Origin: Legionellales bacterium RIFCSPHIGHO2_12_FULL_37_14 | Lineage (GTDB): Bacteria; Pseudomonadota; Gammaproteobacteria; Legionellales; Legionellaceae | DNA length: 38,919 bases | Assembly (NCBI GenBank): GCA_001804735.1 | Contig: MHBC01000004.1 | Span: 1 to 38,919 of the forward strand | Reading direction: 5' to 3' | Shown: piece after piece, positions 9,626 to 19,624 of the stretch | Numbering within the stretch: position 1 is the first letter of the stretch | Layout: the number at the start of each line of letters is the position of its first letter | Notes under the pieces: generated by a model | The model's input: only the letters and a program-made list of their open reading frames with translations | The model's database searches: none | What the model was told of the DNA's origin: nothing | Translations under genes and position numbers: made by a program

Positions 9626-12012
9626 ACTTTAGCCTCTTTAGCTAAAAACAAGCAGGTTGCCAATACAGAATCAGGGTTTAATGAGACACTATCAATACCT
9701 TCTTCCATTAACCATGCGGCAAAATCTTCATGATCAGATGGGCCTTGGCCACAAATACCAATATATTTATCTTCTTTTTTACATGCGGTAATAGCAAGGT
9801 GCAGAAGTTTTTTTACTGCTGCATTACGTTCATCAAATAAAGATGCAACAAGTCCTGAGTCTCTATCAAGGCCTAAGGTTAGTTGAGTAAGGTCATTTGA
9901 ACCAATGGAAAATCCATCGAAGTGGCGTAAAAATTCTTCGGCAAGGAGTGCGTTAGAGGGAATTTCACACATCATAATAAGTTTAAGGCCTGCTTTGTTA
10001 CGTTCAAGACCATTTTCTTTTAAGGCCTCGATTACTCTTTCTGCCTCACCCACGGTGCGCACAAATGGCACCATAACTTGAACGTTATCAAGCCCCATTT
10101 CTTCTCTAGCTAAGCGAATAGCCTTGCACTCAAGAGCAAAGCAATCCTTAAATATTTTATCAACATAACGGATAGCACCACGAAATCCTAGCATAGGATT
10201 TTCTTCTTCAGGTTCATATAATTTACCAGCCAATAAATTAGCATATTCGTTTGACTTAAAGTCAGATAAGCGAACAATTACAGGATTAGGATAAAAAGCA
10301 GCAGCTAAAGTTGCTATACCTTCTTTTAAGCGTTCAACATAATATGCAACTGGTGACTCATATGCGCTTACCTTTGCTAAAATTTGTGCTTTCACTTCTT
10401 TGTCAGTTAGCTTATCAAAATCCAATAAGGCGCGCGGATGAATACCTATTGAGTTTGAAATAATAAATTCAACTCTAGCAAGTCCAACGCCACAATTTGG
10501 TATAGAGCGAAATGTGAATGCTCGCTCGGGGTTTCCTACATTAAGCATGATTTTTAAAGGTAAGGATGGGAAATTTTCCATATCTAACGTAGTGCGTTCA
10601 AAGAGAAGCTTATCTTTATAAACATACCCAGTTTCGCCTTCAGCGCAACTTACTGTAATATCAGTCCCATCTTGAATTTTTTTGGTGGCATCTCCTGTCC
10701 CTACCACTGCTGGGATACCTAATTCCCGCGCTATAATTGCAGCATGGCAAGTTCTACCGCCTCTATTGGTAACAATTGCAGCGGCACGTTTCATAACAGG
10801 CTCCCAATCAGGATCTGTCATATCAGTAATTAACACATCTCCTTTTTTAAGATTAGCCATATCTTGTAAATCTTTAATAATCCGCGCTTTTCCTTGGCCA
10901 ATTTTCTGCCCAATACTACGTCCTTCAATTATAACTGTACCTTTTTCTTTTAATTCATACCGCTCTAGCAGTAATTGAGAGTTATTTCTACTTTTAACTG
11001 TTTCGGGGCGTGCTTGTAGAATATAGATCTCATTCGTAGCACCATCTTTAGCCCATTCAATGTCCATGGGGCGGCCATAGTGTGCTTCAATTAAAAGAGC
11101 TTGCTTGGCTAGATCTTGAGCTTCTTGACTGGTTAAGGCAAATTGTCTTTGGTCTTGTTCTTCAACATCTAGGGTTTCAACTTGTTTAAGCGGATTGTTA
11201 GTGGTTTTATAAACCATTTTAATAAGCTTACTACCTAAACGGCGTGATAAAATAGCAGGACGTGAATTTCTTAATGCAGGTTTATATATAATATATTCAT
11301 CAGGATTAACAGCTCCTTGAACAATTAGCTCACCAAGCCCATATGAAGCTGTGATAAAAACAACTTCATCGAAACCTGACTCAGTATCTATAGTAAATAA
11401 TACCCCGCTTGCACCTAAATCACTGCGTACCATTTGCTGCACGCCGGCTGAGATTGCCACTTCATCATGTAAAAACCCATGGTGAATGCGATATGTAATA
11501 GCTCTATCGTTATATAAAGAGGCAAATACATGCTTTATTGCGTGCAAAACGTTGGTAAAGCCATTTACATTTAAGAAAGTTTCTTGTTGGCCTGCAAAAG
11601 AAGCATCAGGTAGATCTTCTGCAGTTGCCGAAGATCTTACTGCAACAGAAAAATCATTTCTGCCTATTTTAGCAGCAAGCTCTTGATAAGCCGTGCGCAA
11701 AGACGTTTCAAAGCTAGGTAATAAGGGTGCGTCAAGCATAGATTGGCGAATCGTTTTGCCAACTTTTGTAAGCTCAGTTAGATCCTCAATATCGAGCCTG
11801 TTTAATAAACTAGCAATTTTTTTATCAAGCTCATGATGCTGCATCCACTCATTAAATGCATCAGCAGTGGTAGCAAAGCCTTGGGGTACTTTAACCCCTA
11901 CCTTAGTTAAATGACAAATCATCTCTCCAAGGGAGGAATTTTTACCTCCTACAGCACCTAAGTCTTGCATGCCAATTTTTTCAAAAAAAAGCGTGTGGGT
12001 TATTTGCGGCAT
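9622..12012 (-). CDS. ppsA: Phosphoenolpyruvate synthase
   Basis: 796 aa, the length of PpsA (about 790) and shorter than pyruvate phosphate dikinase (about 870). It converts pyruvate + ATP to PEP + AMP + phosphate for gluconeogenesis. Domains in order: N-terminal ATP-grasp ([11 protein letters not shown] near 20, [20 protein letters not shown] near 125-145), central swivelling domain with phospho-His in [21 protein letters not shown], and a C-terminal PEP/pyruvate TIM barrel with [24 protein letters not shown] and catalytic CGQGPSD. The mdh, ppsA and eno genes in this window fit growth on amino acids or C4 acids. It is preceded at 24 bases by dnaQ and overlaps the antiporter gene. Confidence 0.95.
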   Translation of the reverse strand: MPQITHTLFFEKIGMQDLGAVGGKNSSLGEMICHLTKVGVKVPQGFATTADAFNEWMQHHELDKKIASLLNRLDIEDLTELTKVGKTIRQSMLDAPLLPSFETSLRTAYQELAAKIGRNDFSVAVRSSATAEDLPDASFAGQQETFLNVNGFTNVLHAIKHVFASLYNDRAITYRIHHGFLHDEVAISAGVQQMVRSDLGASGVLFTIDTESGFDEVVFITASYGLGELIVQGAVNPDEYIIYKPALRNSRPAILSRRLGSKLIKMVYKTTNNPLKQVETLDVEEQDQRQFALTSQEAQDLAKQALLIEAHYGRPMDIEWAKDGATNEIYILQARPETVKSRNNSQLLLERYELKEKGTVIIEGRSIGQKIGQGKARIIKDLQDMANLKKGDVLITDMTDPDWEPVMKRAAAIVTNRGGRTCHAAIIARELGIPAVVGTGDATKKIQDGTDITVSCAEGETGYVYKDKLLFERTTLDMENFPSLPLKIMLNVGNPERAFTFRSIPNCGVGLARVEFIISNSIGIHPRALLDFDKLTDKEVKAQILAKVSAYESPVAYYVERLKEGIATLAAAFYPNPVIVRLSDFKSNEYANLLAGKLYEPEEENPMLGFRGAIRYVDKIFKDCFALECKAIRLAREEMGLDNVQVMVPFVRTVGEAERVIEALKENGLERNKAGLKLIMMCEIPSNALLAEEFLRHFDGFSIGSNDLTQLTLGLDRDSGLVASLFDERNAAVKKLLHLAITACKKEDKYIGICGQGPSDHEDFAAWLMEEGIDSVSLNPDSVLATCLFLAKEAKV

Positions 12013-12036
12013 ATAAACTCTCTCCTTGATAAAAAA

Positions 12037-12702
12037 TTACAACTCCTCAAAAAACTCCTTATGAGCTTGCAACTCTTCTTCATTGGCATAAATAATAGGA
12101 GAACTACTAGCTAAAGGCTTAATTTTACGATCTATATGAGTGGTTTTATCTATTGCTGTTGCTGCATCATTAAATAACTCTATCTGCCCTCCTGTCATAG
12201 CAAGATAAACTCTTGCCAGCAAATCAGCATCTAATAAAGCCCCATGAAGTGTTCTATGGTTATTATTTACTTTGTAGCGTTTGCAAAGAGCGTCTAAGTT
12301 ATTTTTGGCCCCACGATGTTTTTTGCGAGCGAAGGTTAGAGTATCAAATACGCTTACATGTTGATGTATAGACCCTGTTGGTTTTATTCTTTTATATTCT
12401 GCTTCTAAAAAACCCATATCAAAAGCAGCGTTATGAATAATAAGTTCTGATCCATTAATAAAGGCAATAAACTCATCGACAATGTCTTTAAAGACTGGTT
12501 TATCTTGTAAGAATTCGGCGGATATTCCATGGACCCGAAAAGCTCCTTCATCGATGTTGCGCTTAGGATTAATATATGTATGGAAGTGCTTTTCAGTAAG
12601 AGTTCTATCGATAAGTTCAACTGCTGCAATTTCAATAATCCTATGGCCGTTTTGATGAGAAATGCCGGTTGTTTCTGTATCAAGGACTATTTGTCTATGC
12701 AT
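12037..12702 (-). CDS. dnaQ: DNA polymerase III epsilon subunit (3'-5' proofreading exonuclease)
   Basis: 221 aa. DEDDh exonuclease: Exo [12 protein letters not shown] (D8, E10), Exo [17 protein letters not shown], Exo [17 protein letters not shown] with the catalytic His. The C-terminal tail after about residue 185 carries the part that binds the polymerase alpha subunit, somewhat short of the 243-residue E. coli protein. It overlaps the 3' end of rnhA by 8 bases; rnhA and dnaQ are neighbours in many gammaproteobacteria, but divergent in E. coli, whereas here they are co-directional and coupled. Confidence 0.94.
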   Translation of the reverse strand: MHRQIVLDTETTGISHQNGHRIIEIAAVELIDRTLTEKHFHTYINPKRNIDEGAFRVHGISAEFLQDKPVFKDIVDEFIAFINGSELIIHNAAFDMGFLEAEYKRIKPTGSIHQHVSVFDTLTFARKKHRGAKNNLDALCKRYKVNNNHRTLHGALLDADLLARVYLAMTGGQIELFNDAATAIDKTTHIDRKIKPLASSSPIIYANEEELQAHKEFFEEL

Positions 12703-13135
12703 GTTGTTTTTTCTTTAAAATAGTGTCAATTGCATGGTTAGCTAATGCGTCAGCTCGCTCGTTTTCAGGGTGGCCGGCATGTGCTTTTACCCAATGCCAC
12801 TCTACTTTATGTTGTTCTGCAAGTTTATCTAATTCTTGCCATAAATCTACATTTTTTATTTTGCGTTTCCATTTGCCCGCCTTCCAAGCTTTAATCCAGA
12901 TAGTCATGCCATTTTTTAGATATTGTGAATCCGTATAAAGTTTGACGTTACAAGATCTTTTTAAGCTTTGTAAAGAGCGAATAGCGGCAGTTAGTTCCAT
13001 GCGATTATTGGTGGTATCAGGCTCTGCGCCAAAAATTGTCTTTTCTTTGCTTTTATAACGCAACAAAGCACCCCAGCCTCCATCTCCCGGGTTGCCTCTA
13101 CATGCGCCATCTGTATAAATTTCAACTACATTCAT
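12695..13135 (-). CDS. rnhA: Ribonuclease HI
   Basis: 146 aa (E. coli 155). It cuts the RNA strand of RNA:DNA hybrids, removing R-loops and primers. Seen: [19 protein letters not shown] at the N-terminus (first catalytic Asp), [10 protein letters not shown] (Glu), [12 protein letters not shown] (second Asp), the basic handle [16 protein letters not shown], and [20 protein letters not shown] (His and last Asp). All four metal ligands are present. The stop of mdh and this start share a base (TGATG), indicating reinitiation. Confidence 0.96.
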   Translation of the reverse strand: MNVVEIYTDGACRGNPGDGGWGALLRYKSKEKTIFGAEPDTTNNRMELTAAIRSLQSLKRSCNVKLYTDSQYLKNGMTIWIKAWKAGKWKRKIKNVDLWQELDKLAEQHKVEWHWVKAHAGHPENERADALANHAIDTILKKKQHA

Positions 13136-14127
13136 CAGTCCAATAAACCTAGTTCTTTAACGGTATCTCTTTCTGTACGTAATTCGTTTAGCGTAAGCTG
13201 AAATTTTTCCTTGGCAAAGCTTTCTTCGAAAACAATATTTTCAACTACTTTTGTATGACCATTTATTGTGCGGGCGGGAAATGAAAATACTAGACCTTCG
13301 TCTACTCCATATTCCCCCTTAGAAATAGTGCACATAGAAAAAAAGTCAATTTCTTTAGTGTCGTTAACTAAATTATTGACCCCATAAATAATTGCATTGG
13401 CAGCAGAAGCTGCTGATGAAGCTCCCCTTGCTTTTATAACTTGAGCACCACGCTGCTGGATTGCTGGAATGAAAGTTTCTTGCAACCAATCTAGATCTTT
13501 AATTACTTTAGGTGCTGGTAAACCGTCAATTTTAGCGTGATAAAAGTCAGGAAACTGAGTTGAAGAATGATTGCCCCAAATGGCCATTTCCGTAACTTCG
13601 TTAACATCAACGTCAGCTTTTCTTGCTAAAAAGCTCTTTGATCGTAATTCATCTAAGCTAGTCATAGCATAAAAACGATTTCGTGGAATATTAGGTGCAT
13701 GATGCGCTAAAATAAGGCAGTTAGTGTTGCATGGATTACCTACAACAAATATATGGACATTTTCCGCGGCAAACTTATTGATTGCCTCACCTTGAGATTT
13801 AAAAATATTGCCATTTATTTGTAATAGATCAGATCGTTCCATACCTTGTTTACGTGGTATTGAGCCAACCAAAATAACCCAATTTGCATCTTTCATGCCC
13901 TCTTCTAAGGATGAGGTACACAAGATCCTTTTTAGTAAAGGAAAAGCGCAATCATCAAGCTCCATTTTTACCCCTTCAAGAGCAGGTAAAGCGGGTTCAA
14001 GCTCAATAAGATTTAATTCAACCTCAGCATTTAAGCCAAACATTTGCCCTGAGGCAATTCTAAAAATTAAAGCATAGCCTATTTGCCCGGCCGCCCCAGT
14101 TACCGCAACACGTATTCTTCGTTTCAT
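13135..14127 (-). CDS. mdh: Malate dehydrogenase (cytosolic-type, NAD-dependent)
   Basis: 330 aa. Interconverts malate and oxaloacetate in the TCA cycle. Seen: dinucleotide-binding [13 protein letters not shown] near residue 8-20, substrate-binding Arg in [24 protein letters not shown], the Asp/Arg pair in [11 protein letters not shown], and catalytic His in [12 protein letters not shown]. The spacing of the first motif and the length match the group of bacterial enzymes related to eukaryotic cytosolic MDH rather than the 312-residue enterobacterial type. It is the first gene of the mdh-rnhA-dnaQ-ppsA-antiporter run, divergent from hemW. Confidence 0.95.
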   Translation of the reverse strand: MKRRIRVAVTGAAGQIGYALIFRIASGQMFGLNAEVELNLIELEPALPALEGVKMELDDCAFPLLKRILCTSSLEEGMKDANWVILVGSIPRKQGMERSDLLQINGNIFKSQGEAINKFAAENVHIFVVGNPCNTNCLILAHHAPNIPRNRFYAMTSLDELRSKSFLARKADVDVNEVTEMAIWGNHSSTQFPDFYHAKIDGLPAPKVIKDLDWLQETFIPAIQQRGAQVIKARGASSAASAANAIIYGVNNLVNDTKEIDFFSMCTISKGEYGVDEGLVFSFPARTINGHTKVVENIVFEESFAKEKFQLTLNELRTERDTVKELGLLD

Positions 14128-14203
14128 GTTTTGTCCAGTGCCTTAAAAAAAAGAAATTATGATACACTTACGCTTGTCTTATTTAAAGGCTTGTTTTACT
14201 TTT

Positions 14204-15346
14204 ATGCGAACTCCTATTCCTACCTCTTTATATATCCATATCCCCTGGTGTATTAAAAAATGTCCATATTGTGATTTTAACTCGCATGAAATAAATGGTT
14301 CATTGCCAGAAGAAAATTATATTAATGCGTTAATTGAAGATTTTAAACATGATATTAGCTTATTTAAGCCGCGCCTGATTGACACTATTTTTATTGGCGG
14401 TGGGACTCCTAGTTTATTTAAAGGAGAAAGTTATGCCAAATTATTTGCTGAATTACAAAAACTAGTTACATTTAGCGATGACATAGAAATAACCTTAGAG
14501 GCAAACCCGGCAACTGTTGAATTAATATATTTAGCCGAATACTGTAAATTAGGCATAAATAGATTATCTTTAGGTGTCCAAAGTTTTAATGATAACTTAC
14601 TTAAAAAAATTGGCCGCATTCATTCATCCTCTGAAGCTTTAGCCGCAATAAAAGCCGCCAAAAACGCAGGATTTACCAATATCAATATTGATTTAATGTA
14701 TGGCATTCCAGAGCAAACTCTGCAAGATGGCATTAAAGATATTGAGATAGCGCTTAATTTACCTATAACTCATCTATCGTGGTATCAATTTACTATTGAA
14801 AAAAATACCTATTTTTCTAAATATCCCCCTGTTAGTATGCCAGAAGATATTGCAGAAAATTTAGAAAAATTGGCCTTTAAGCTATTAAAGAACGCTAATT
14901 TTAAACGTTATGAAATTTCGGCTTTCGCAAGGGAAAATGCACTTGCAAAACACAATATGAATTATTGGACATTTGGTGATTATTTTGGCATAGGCGCAGG
15001 GGCTCATGGTAAACTTACTGATCCAAATACTAAAAAAATATTCCGCACCCAAAAAACCCGTTTACCTAAATCATATTTAAATCAAGAGGCTCCAAAGTTA
15101 ATTGAAACAAAAATTTTATCTTCCCAAGATTTAATTTTTGAATATATGTTAAATGCTACGCGCTTAGAAGGAGAAATACCTTTTAGTTTATTTAAGGAGC
15201 GAACTTTTCTTGATATAGCCCTTTTAAACAAAGCCTTAGTAAAGGCGGTTAAAAAAAATTTGCTAAAGCTAACGACCAATGGCTTTATAGTTACTGATTT
15301 AGGCAGACGCTTTACCAATAATTTACAAATGGAGTTCTTAACGTGA
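14204..15346 (+). CDS. hemW: HemW, radical SAM heme chaperone (HemN-like)
   Basis: 380 aa from ATG 14204 (SLYIHIPWCIKKCPYC near the start). The radical SAM cluster motif is CxxxCxxC followed by DF; HemN proper has a fourth cysteine at the position of F, so this is HemW, which holds heme and [4Fe-4S] and delivers heme, rather than coproporphyrinogen dehydrogenase. Also seen: FIGGGTPSLF (SAM-binding Gly-rich), LSLGVQSFND, NIDLMYGIPEQT and the HemN C-domain (NYWTFGDYFGIGAGAHG). An ATG at 14159 would add 15 residues with no family match and leave only 31 bases to the divergent mdh; AAAGG at 14185-14189 favours 14204 weakly. Confidence 0.92.
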   Translation: MRTPIPTSLYIHIPWCIKKCPYCDFNSHEINGSLPEENYINALIEDFKHDISLFKPRLIDTIFIGGGTPSLFKGESYAKLFAELQKLVTFSDDIEITLEANPATVELIYLAEYCKLGINRLSLGVQSFNDNLLKKIGRIHSSSEALAAIKAAKNAGFTNINIDLMYGIPEQTLQDGIKDIEIALNLPITHLSWYQFTIEKNTYFSKYPPVSMPEDIAENLEKLAFKLLKNANFKRYEISAFARENALAKHNMNYWTFGDYFGIGAGAHGKLTDPNTKKIFRTQKTRLPKSYLNQEAPKLIETKILSSQDLIFEYMLNATRLEGEIPFSLFKERTFLDIALLNKALVKAVKKNLLKLTTNGFIVTDLGRRFTNNLQMEFLT

Positions 15347-15404
15347 CAAGTAGTGTTGTAAAATGTTAAGGTGTTTTTTTTGCAGCTAAAATTATGTATT
15401 TAAA

Positions 15405-16853
15405 ATGCTTAGTCATATTCAAAGGCACCCTCCGGTATTAAAAATTTTCTTTGCAACCGAAATGTGGGAAAGGTACGGTTTTTATGTAGTCCAGACCTTA
15501 CTAGCCCTATACCTTGCTTTACATTTTCATTGGCAAGATGATGATATTTATACACTTGTAAGTAGCTTTACTGGTTTAACCTATCTTTCTCCTATATTAG
15601 GTGGTTTTGTAGCAGATCACTGGATTGGGCAAAAACGTGCAGTTTTTTTAGGTATTTTTTTTCTTTTTATCAGCTATCTTGCCCTAGCTACTATGAGCTC
15701 TGATTTCTTTTTGCGGCTTTCTTTAGCCTCAACTGCTATTGGCACAGGTTTATTAAAACCTAATATCTCATCTTTGCTAGGTAAAATTTATCCTGAGAAA
15801 GCTCCGGAAAGAGAAAGTGGGTTTACCTTATTTTATATGGGTATAACGCTAGGTATCATGTTTGGTACAACTTTACCTAGCTATCTATTGCATCAGTTTG
15901 GCTGGCCTACTACCTATGCTAGTGCTGCTATTGGAATAATATTTGCCGCTTATCTTTTTTACTACGGAGTAAAGTATTACCAAATCGAAGATTGTCAAAA
16001 AAGCCCAGCGTCAGCATTTGAGTTTTTAGTTGAGCCATCACTTACTATTCTTGCCTTTTGGCTTATATCTTTAGCAGTATTATTTTATTCCAGCATTGGG
16101 ACTATAGTATTTGGCACTGTTTTATGTTTATCAGTAGGCTATGTTATTTACGCAGCTGGGAGCGAAACATATCAGCAATCTAAACAAACTCTAGTTTTGG
16201 GCCTTTTATGTCTTATTTCAGTTATTTATTGGGCTTTTTATTTTCAGATGTTTTTATCTTTAACTTTATTTATAACCCGCGTTGTTGATCCCAAATTATT
16301 TGGTATAGCTTTTCCCGCTCCATATTATGTTTTTGTTGAAAGCTTTGGCATATTAATTATTGGCTATTTTCTAGCCATGCAGCACCAAGTATTAAATAAC
16401 CAGCAAATAGCCATTCGAACTAGCACTAAATTTTTCTTATCAATTATCTCTATTGCACTTGCTTATTTTATTATTGTTTTAAGTATCTTATATAACCCTG
16501 GCTATAAATTAATTCACCCTTTATTTATTATTCCAGCATACATTTTAATTTCTATATCAGAACTCCTAATCTCTCCAGTTGGATTATCAGTAATTACTGC
16601 TTTAGCAGACAGAAAACGTGTTTCTACTTTAATGGGAATCTTTTTTGTTTCTTTAAGCTTAGGTGGTTACCTGGCGGGGATATTAGCCAAAATTACTAAC
16701 ATAACTAATGATATTACTGACATTATGCTAATTAAAACCCACTACTTTAAAGGGTTTAGTATTTTGTTAGCTATTTTGTTAGTATCAATTATTGTTAGCT
16801 ATTGTCTCAAGCGCGCTGTTGTGCATATGATGCTAAAACCATTAAAATTGTAA
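15405..16853 (+). CDS. POT-family proton-coupled peptide transporter (MFS)
   Basis: 482 aa with about 14 membrane helices, inner membrane. Seen: the POT signature EMWERYGFY (20-28; family form ExxERFxYY, for proton and peptide binding), GGFVADHWIGQKRAVFLG on the helix 2-3 loop, LLKPNISSLLGKIYPEKAPERESGFTLFYMGI in the first half (shown here in overlapping parts: LLKPNISSLLG, ERESGFTLFYMGI), and SISELLISPVGLSVITALA in the second half, a typical POT marker. It imports di- and tripeptides with H+, consistent with amino acids as carbon source. It lies 58 bases after hemW and is probably monocistronic or read through from it. The exact substrate range cannot be read from sequence. Confidence 0.9.
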   Translation: MLSHIQRHPPVLKIFFATEMWERYGFYVVQTLLALYLALHFHWQDDDIYTLVSSFTGLTYLSPILGGFVADHWIGQKRAVFLGIFFLFISYLALATMSSDFFLRLSLASTAIGTGLLKPNISSLLGKIYPEKAPERESGFTLFYMGITLGIMFGTTLPSYLLHQFGWPTTYASAAIGIIFAAYLFYYGVKYYQIEDCQKSPASAFEFLVEPSLTILAFWLISLAVLFYSSIGTIVFGTVLCLSVGYVIYAAGSETYQQSKQTLVLGLLCLISVIYWAFYFQMFLSLTLFITRVVDPKLFGIAFPAPYYVFVESFGILIIGYFLAMQHQVLNNQQIAIRTSTKFFLSIISIALAYFIIVLSILYNPGYKLIHPLFIIPAYILISISELLISPVGLSVITALADRKRVSTLMGIFFVSLSLGGYLAGILAKITNITNDITDIMLIKTHYFKGFSILLAILLVSIIVSYCLKRAVVHMMLKPLKL

Positions 16854-16935
16854 GGTGATCAAGTTCTCACTTCACTTTACATGTTATAAAATATTGACTA
16901 TATTGAGTATAAAGAATTCAAATTAAGGATTTACT

Positions 16936-18013
16936 ATGCTTTCTTCCATGGATGGGTTGTTTATTATGCCTGTTTGTTATCATCCAACTACAATTCTTTC
17001 AGTGGATGATGATTTAGCATTTTTGAAAAATTTATCACTTGAGGTCTCTGACAAGATTGCAATTTTATACTTCGATGATCCAAGAAAGGCGATTGAGTAT
17101 ACCAAAAAAAAATCATCACTTTTTCCCCTTTACTAGTCGATGCATCATTGAAGAGAATGACGGAATAAAATTAAATTTTATGGCGATTCGAAATGAAATT
17201 TATAACCCGAATCGTTTTAAAGAAATTGTTATTACTGTTACTGATTATGATATGCCCCATATTTCTGGCATAGAATTAATGAAAACCATGGAGTTCCAAC
17301 CAGAAATATCAAGATATTCACAAATTATTTTAACTGGGAAAATTTCATCTGAGTTTAAAGAGAAATTATCTAATCTACATAAAGAAGTTGAGTACATTGG
17401 TAAAGACGACCCACAATATATTGATAAATTGTTGAAACTTGTTAAGCAAAGATCTGATGCTATCTTTCAATGGTCTTCCTATGAGCCAGCACGCTTACTC
17501 TCAAGAAATATGGATGAAAAATCCTCTTTTTTATTCGATGGTAATTTTGCTGAAATATTTGAGTCTTACATTAAAGAAAATAACATTTGTGAGTATTATA
17601 TATTTGATAAACAAGGTAGTTACTTATTCTTAGATTGGAACGCCAACCTAAGTTGGTTATTTATCCGCAATGAAACCGGCATAGATAATTCGATTACGCG
17701 AGCTGCAGAGCATGGTGCACCTAAGTCTGTGCTTGATGTTTTAAGAAAAAAAGAAATGATCCTCTCGCTGTATGAAAAAGAAGATTTTGATAATAGGGGA
17801 AAGATTGATTGGGAGCAGTATTTGCTTCCCGCAAGAGTACTGGAATCTAGTGATCAATATATAAAGTTTTTCCCAAGTTTGATTGCAAATTCTGGTTCAA
17901 ACAGTAATAAGGGATGTTCTACTATATATTATTATGCTTTTACAAAGAATTTCCCAGAACATGGGATTATGCAGGATAAAATTTTATCCTATGAAAAATT
18001 TCTGCAAGGATAA
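16936..18013 (+). CDS. Response regulator with expanded receiver domain, interrupted by a frameshift at an A9 tract
   Basis: Two overlapping frames together encode one protein. The first (from ATG 16936, AAGGA 6 bases upstream) carries the acidic pocket LSVDDD (D24-D26) and ends at TAG 17134-17136. The second continues from the A tract at 17104-17112 to 18013 with phosphoacceptor VTDYDMP (D103), ILTGK (T133) and YIGK (K156). Removing one A gives a single 358-aa protein. About 78 residues separate the first Asp cluster from the phosphoacceptor, roughly 35 more than a standard receiver. Residues 175-358 are an output region I do not recognise, with no visible helix-turn-helix. Convergent with a histidine kinase gene, its likely partner. 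Lesion, sequencing indel and slippage rescue are all possible. Confidence 0.78.
17104..17112 (+). other. A9 homopolymer at the frameshift site
   Basis: ACC followed by nine A then TCATCAC. With nine A the frame reads T-K-K-K-S-S and stops at 17134-17136. With eight A it reads T-K-K-N-H-H and stays open to 18013. Conserved receiver residues lie on both sides, in different frames, so this tract is the point of shift. Confidence 0.8.
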
Positions 18014-18060
18014 TTAGGTGAGTAGATCCGCCGGGTCACCCGGCGGATCTACTCACCTAA
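18014..18060. repeat. Perfect 47-bp palindrome between convergent RR and kinase genes
   Basis: 18014-18036 and 18038-18060 are exact reverse complements (23-bp arms) around a single C at 18037. The centre (GATCCGCCGGGT / ACCCGGCGGATC) is very GC-rich in AT-rich surroundings. It starts on the base after the regulator's stop codon and ends 17 bases before the kinase stop. No T tract follows it on either strand, so it is not a textbook intrinsic terminator, though a stem this long could still stop or protect both transcripts. It may belong to the same broad class as the GGATCC-type palindromes at 8220 and 27831. Confidence 0.85.
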
Positions 18061-18077
18061 AAAGGTTGAAATTTCCT

Positions 18078-19499
18078 TTATCTTATGGGGTTCTTAGATT
18101 TTACCTTAGGGAAGGACAAAATAAACTCCATGGATTCTCCATAAATTGATTTACAAGTTAAATCACCACCAAATAATTGCATGGTTTTTTTACAATAGGC
18201 AAGGCCAATTCCTGTTCCATGCTCTTTCGTTGTAAAATAACCTGTAAATAAATTTGCGACTACTTCGGGCGGAGCACCACCGCCGGAATCTTTTATTTTT
18301 AATAAATTACAATCTACCCCTTCTTCTGTGGTAATCGTAATGGCGCCTTTTCCGTGATTTTTTAGAGTGATTTGCTCGATAGCATTTTTAATTAAATTAA
18401 ATAATATTTTCATGATTAAAATAGAGTTTCCCATAAGATAAAAATCGTAGGAGATAAATTGATGGATTTTTATTTTTGTTGGAAGATCAGGGTACGAATC
18501 CAGAGTGTTCTCAAGAATTCTGCGACTTGAGCATATAGTTAGATCTTCGTGGGTTAACTCTGCATTTTGAGCTTTTTGCGCACTTGCAAGTTCAGCAAGG
18601 CTTGAATTAATAAAGTTATCCATTAGGTTAACTGAACTTTGTAACGAGGTAATTGGCGTATTCTCGAGTAGATAATCCCATTTCTTTTTATTTAAGAGAT
18701 TATATTTTTTTCCTCCAAGCCCTTTCAGTTCTTCAACCATTTCTAGTAGAGCTGGATGGATGCTGGAAAGAATGGCTGTGACTGTACGAATAGTTGCAAT
18801 GGGTGTCCTTAAGTCATGAACGATATCACCAACCAATACCATAACAGTTTTTCTCATTTCTTGTTCTGCATCTGCCTTAGCTCGAGCTGCAGCTTTTTCA
18901 GCTTCAGCTTTGACCATGGCTTCCGAGGCTAATTCCACAGCTTCTTTCGCTCTACGTAGTTCCTCTTCCATTTTTTTTCGTTCAGTTATGTCTATGGTAT
19001 TGCCTAATATACCTATAACATTATTATTCTTATCAAGTAGAGGTCTTTTAGTTGAGAGCAAAACTACTTTCTCACCATTTGGAAGTTTGGTATTTTCCTC
19101 ACGGGAAAGTTCAGTTTTTTTATTCATAACTTCTGTGTCAGTTTGGCGGTAACCATCGGCAGTTTCTTTATCAAATAATTGATAATCAGTTTTCCCTAGA
19201 ACTTCTGACTTCAAGGCTTCTTTAATGAAACCCATATTTTTTATACTACAGGCACATCTTTTGTTCATGCCTAGCCATTCACCTTCCTTGTTTTTCCAAT
19301 AAATATCTCCCGGAAGATCGTCAATCAGTTTAGTAAGTTGATAATTTTGATCTTCCAGGATTTGGATTTTATTTCTTAATTCTTGGATTGTTTTTTCAAG
19401 ATTTGAATTTGAATCGCTTTTATTAGCTAATTTTTGTGTGCGGATTTCTTCATGATTTTTTTTAAAGAAACTTAATTTGTTTGTACTAGTATAGTCAAT
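18078..19499 (-). CDS. PAS-domain sensor histidine kinase, probable AUU start
   Basis: 473 aa from ATT at 19499. An N-terminal coiled coil (about 30-65, LEKTIQELRNKIQILEDQ) leads into a PAS domain (LIDDLPGDIYWKNKEGEWLG to the PAC motif GNTIDITERKK), a second helical stretch rich in Ala/Glu/Lys, then the kinase core: phospho-His H228 in HDLRTPIA, N-box NLIKNAIEQI (N372), G1 DSGGG (404-408), G2 GTGIGLAYC (428-436). No transmembrane segment, so cytosolic. The first ATG in frame (19268) would cut the PAS domain; the frame is open up to a stop at 19557-19559 with no ATG, GTG or TTG. AAAGAGG lies 5 bases before the ATT. The core resembles LqsS/CqsS-type kinases from memory. Confidence 0.85.
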   Translation of the reverse strand: MDYTSTNKLSFFKKNHEEIRTQKLANKSDSNSNLEKTIQELRNKIQILEDQNYQLTKLIDDLPGDIYWKNKEGEWLGMNKRCACSIKNMGFIKEALKSEVLGKTDYQLFDKETADGYRQTDTEVMNKKTELSREENTKLPNGEKVVLLSTKRPLLDKNNNVIGILGNTIDITERKKMEEELRRAKEAVELASEAMVKAEAEKAAARAKADAEQEMRKTVMVLVGDIVHDLRTPIATIRTVTAILSSIHPALLEMVEELKGLGGKKYNLLNKKKWDYLLENTPITSLQSSVNLMDNFINSSLAELASAQKAQNAELTHEDLTICSSRRILENTLDSYPDLPTKIKIHQFISYDFYLMGNSILIMKILFNLIKNAIEQITLKNHGKGAITITTEEGVDCNLLKIKDSGGGAPPEVVANLFTGYFTTKEHGTGIGLAYCKKTMQLFGGDLTCKSIYGESMEFILSFPKVKSKNPIR

Positions 19500-19504
19500 T
19501 ATTA

Positions 19505-19511
19505 CCTCTTT
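19505..19511 (-). promoter_or_regulatory. Strong ribosome-binding site in front of an ATT codon
   Basis: On the minus strand AAAGAGG (19511-19505) is followed by TAATA and then ATT (19499-19497). The same AAAGAGG precedes the deacetylase start at 22895 by 7 bases. This placement is the main argument for the AUU start of the kinase. AUU starts (infC, pcnB in E. coli) are read poorly and respond to initiation factor 3, which would keep kinase levels low. Confidence 0.6.
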
Positions 19512-19567
19512 CGCAGAATGTTTGCAGTAATAACAAACCCAGACTAATAGCCCTAATTATAGACTCT

Positions 19568-19596
19568 TTGAATTATATCTTGTTATACAGTATAAT
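19568..19596 (+). promoter_or_regulatory. Sigma-70-type promoter for the aminotransferase gene
   Basis: -35 TTGAAT (19568-19573), 17-base spacer, -10 TATAAT (19591-19596), then TAGGA (19612-19616) 8 bases before ATG 19625. On the opposite strand a TATAAT at 19561-19556 could be the -10 of the kinase gene, but with a poor -35. The two divergent genes share this short AT-rich region. Confidence 0.65.
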
Positions 19597-19624
19597 ATAT
19601 AATTACTAGATTAGGAAATTAACT

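Noticed and set aside
16936-17136. A separate 66-aa small protein
   Set aside because: It holds only the first part of a receiver domain, whose remainder continues in the next frame after the A tract.
18078-19268. Kinase starting at the first ATG
   Set aside because: That start removes the first half of the PAS domain; coding sequence and coiled coil continue upstream to the ATT at 19499.
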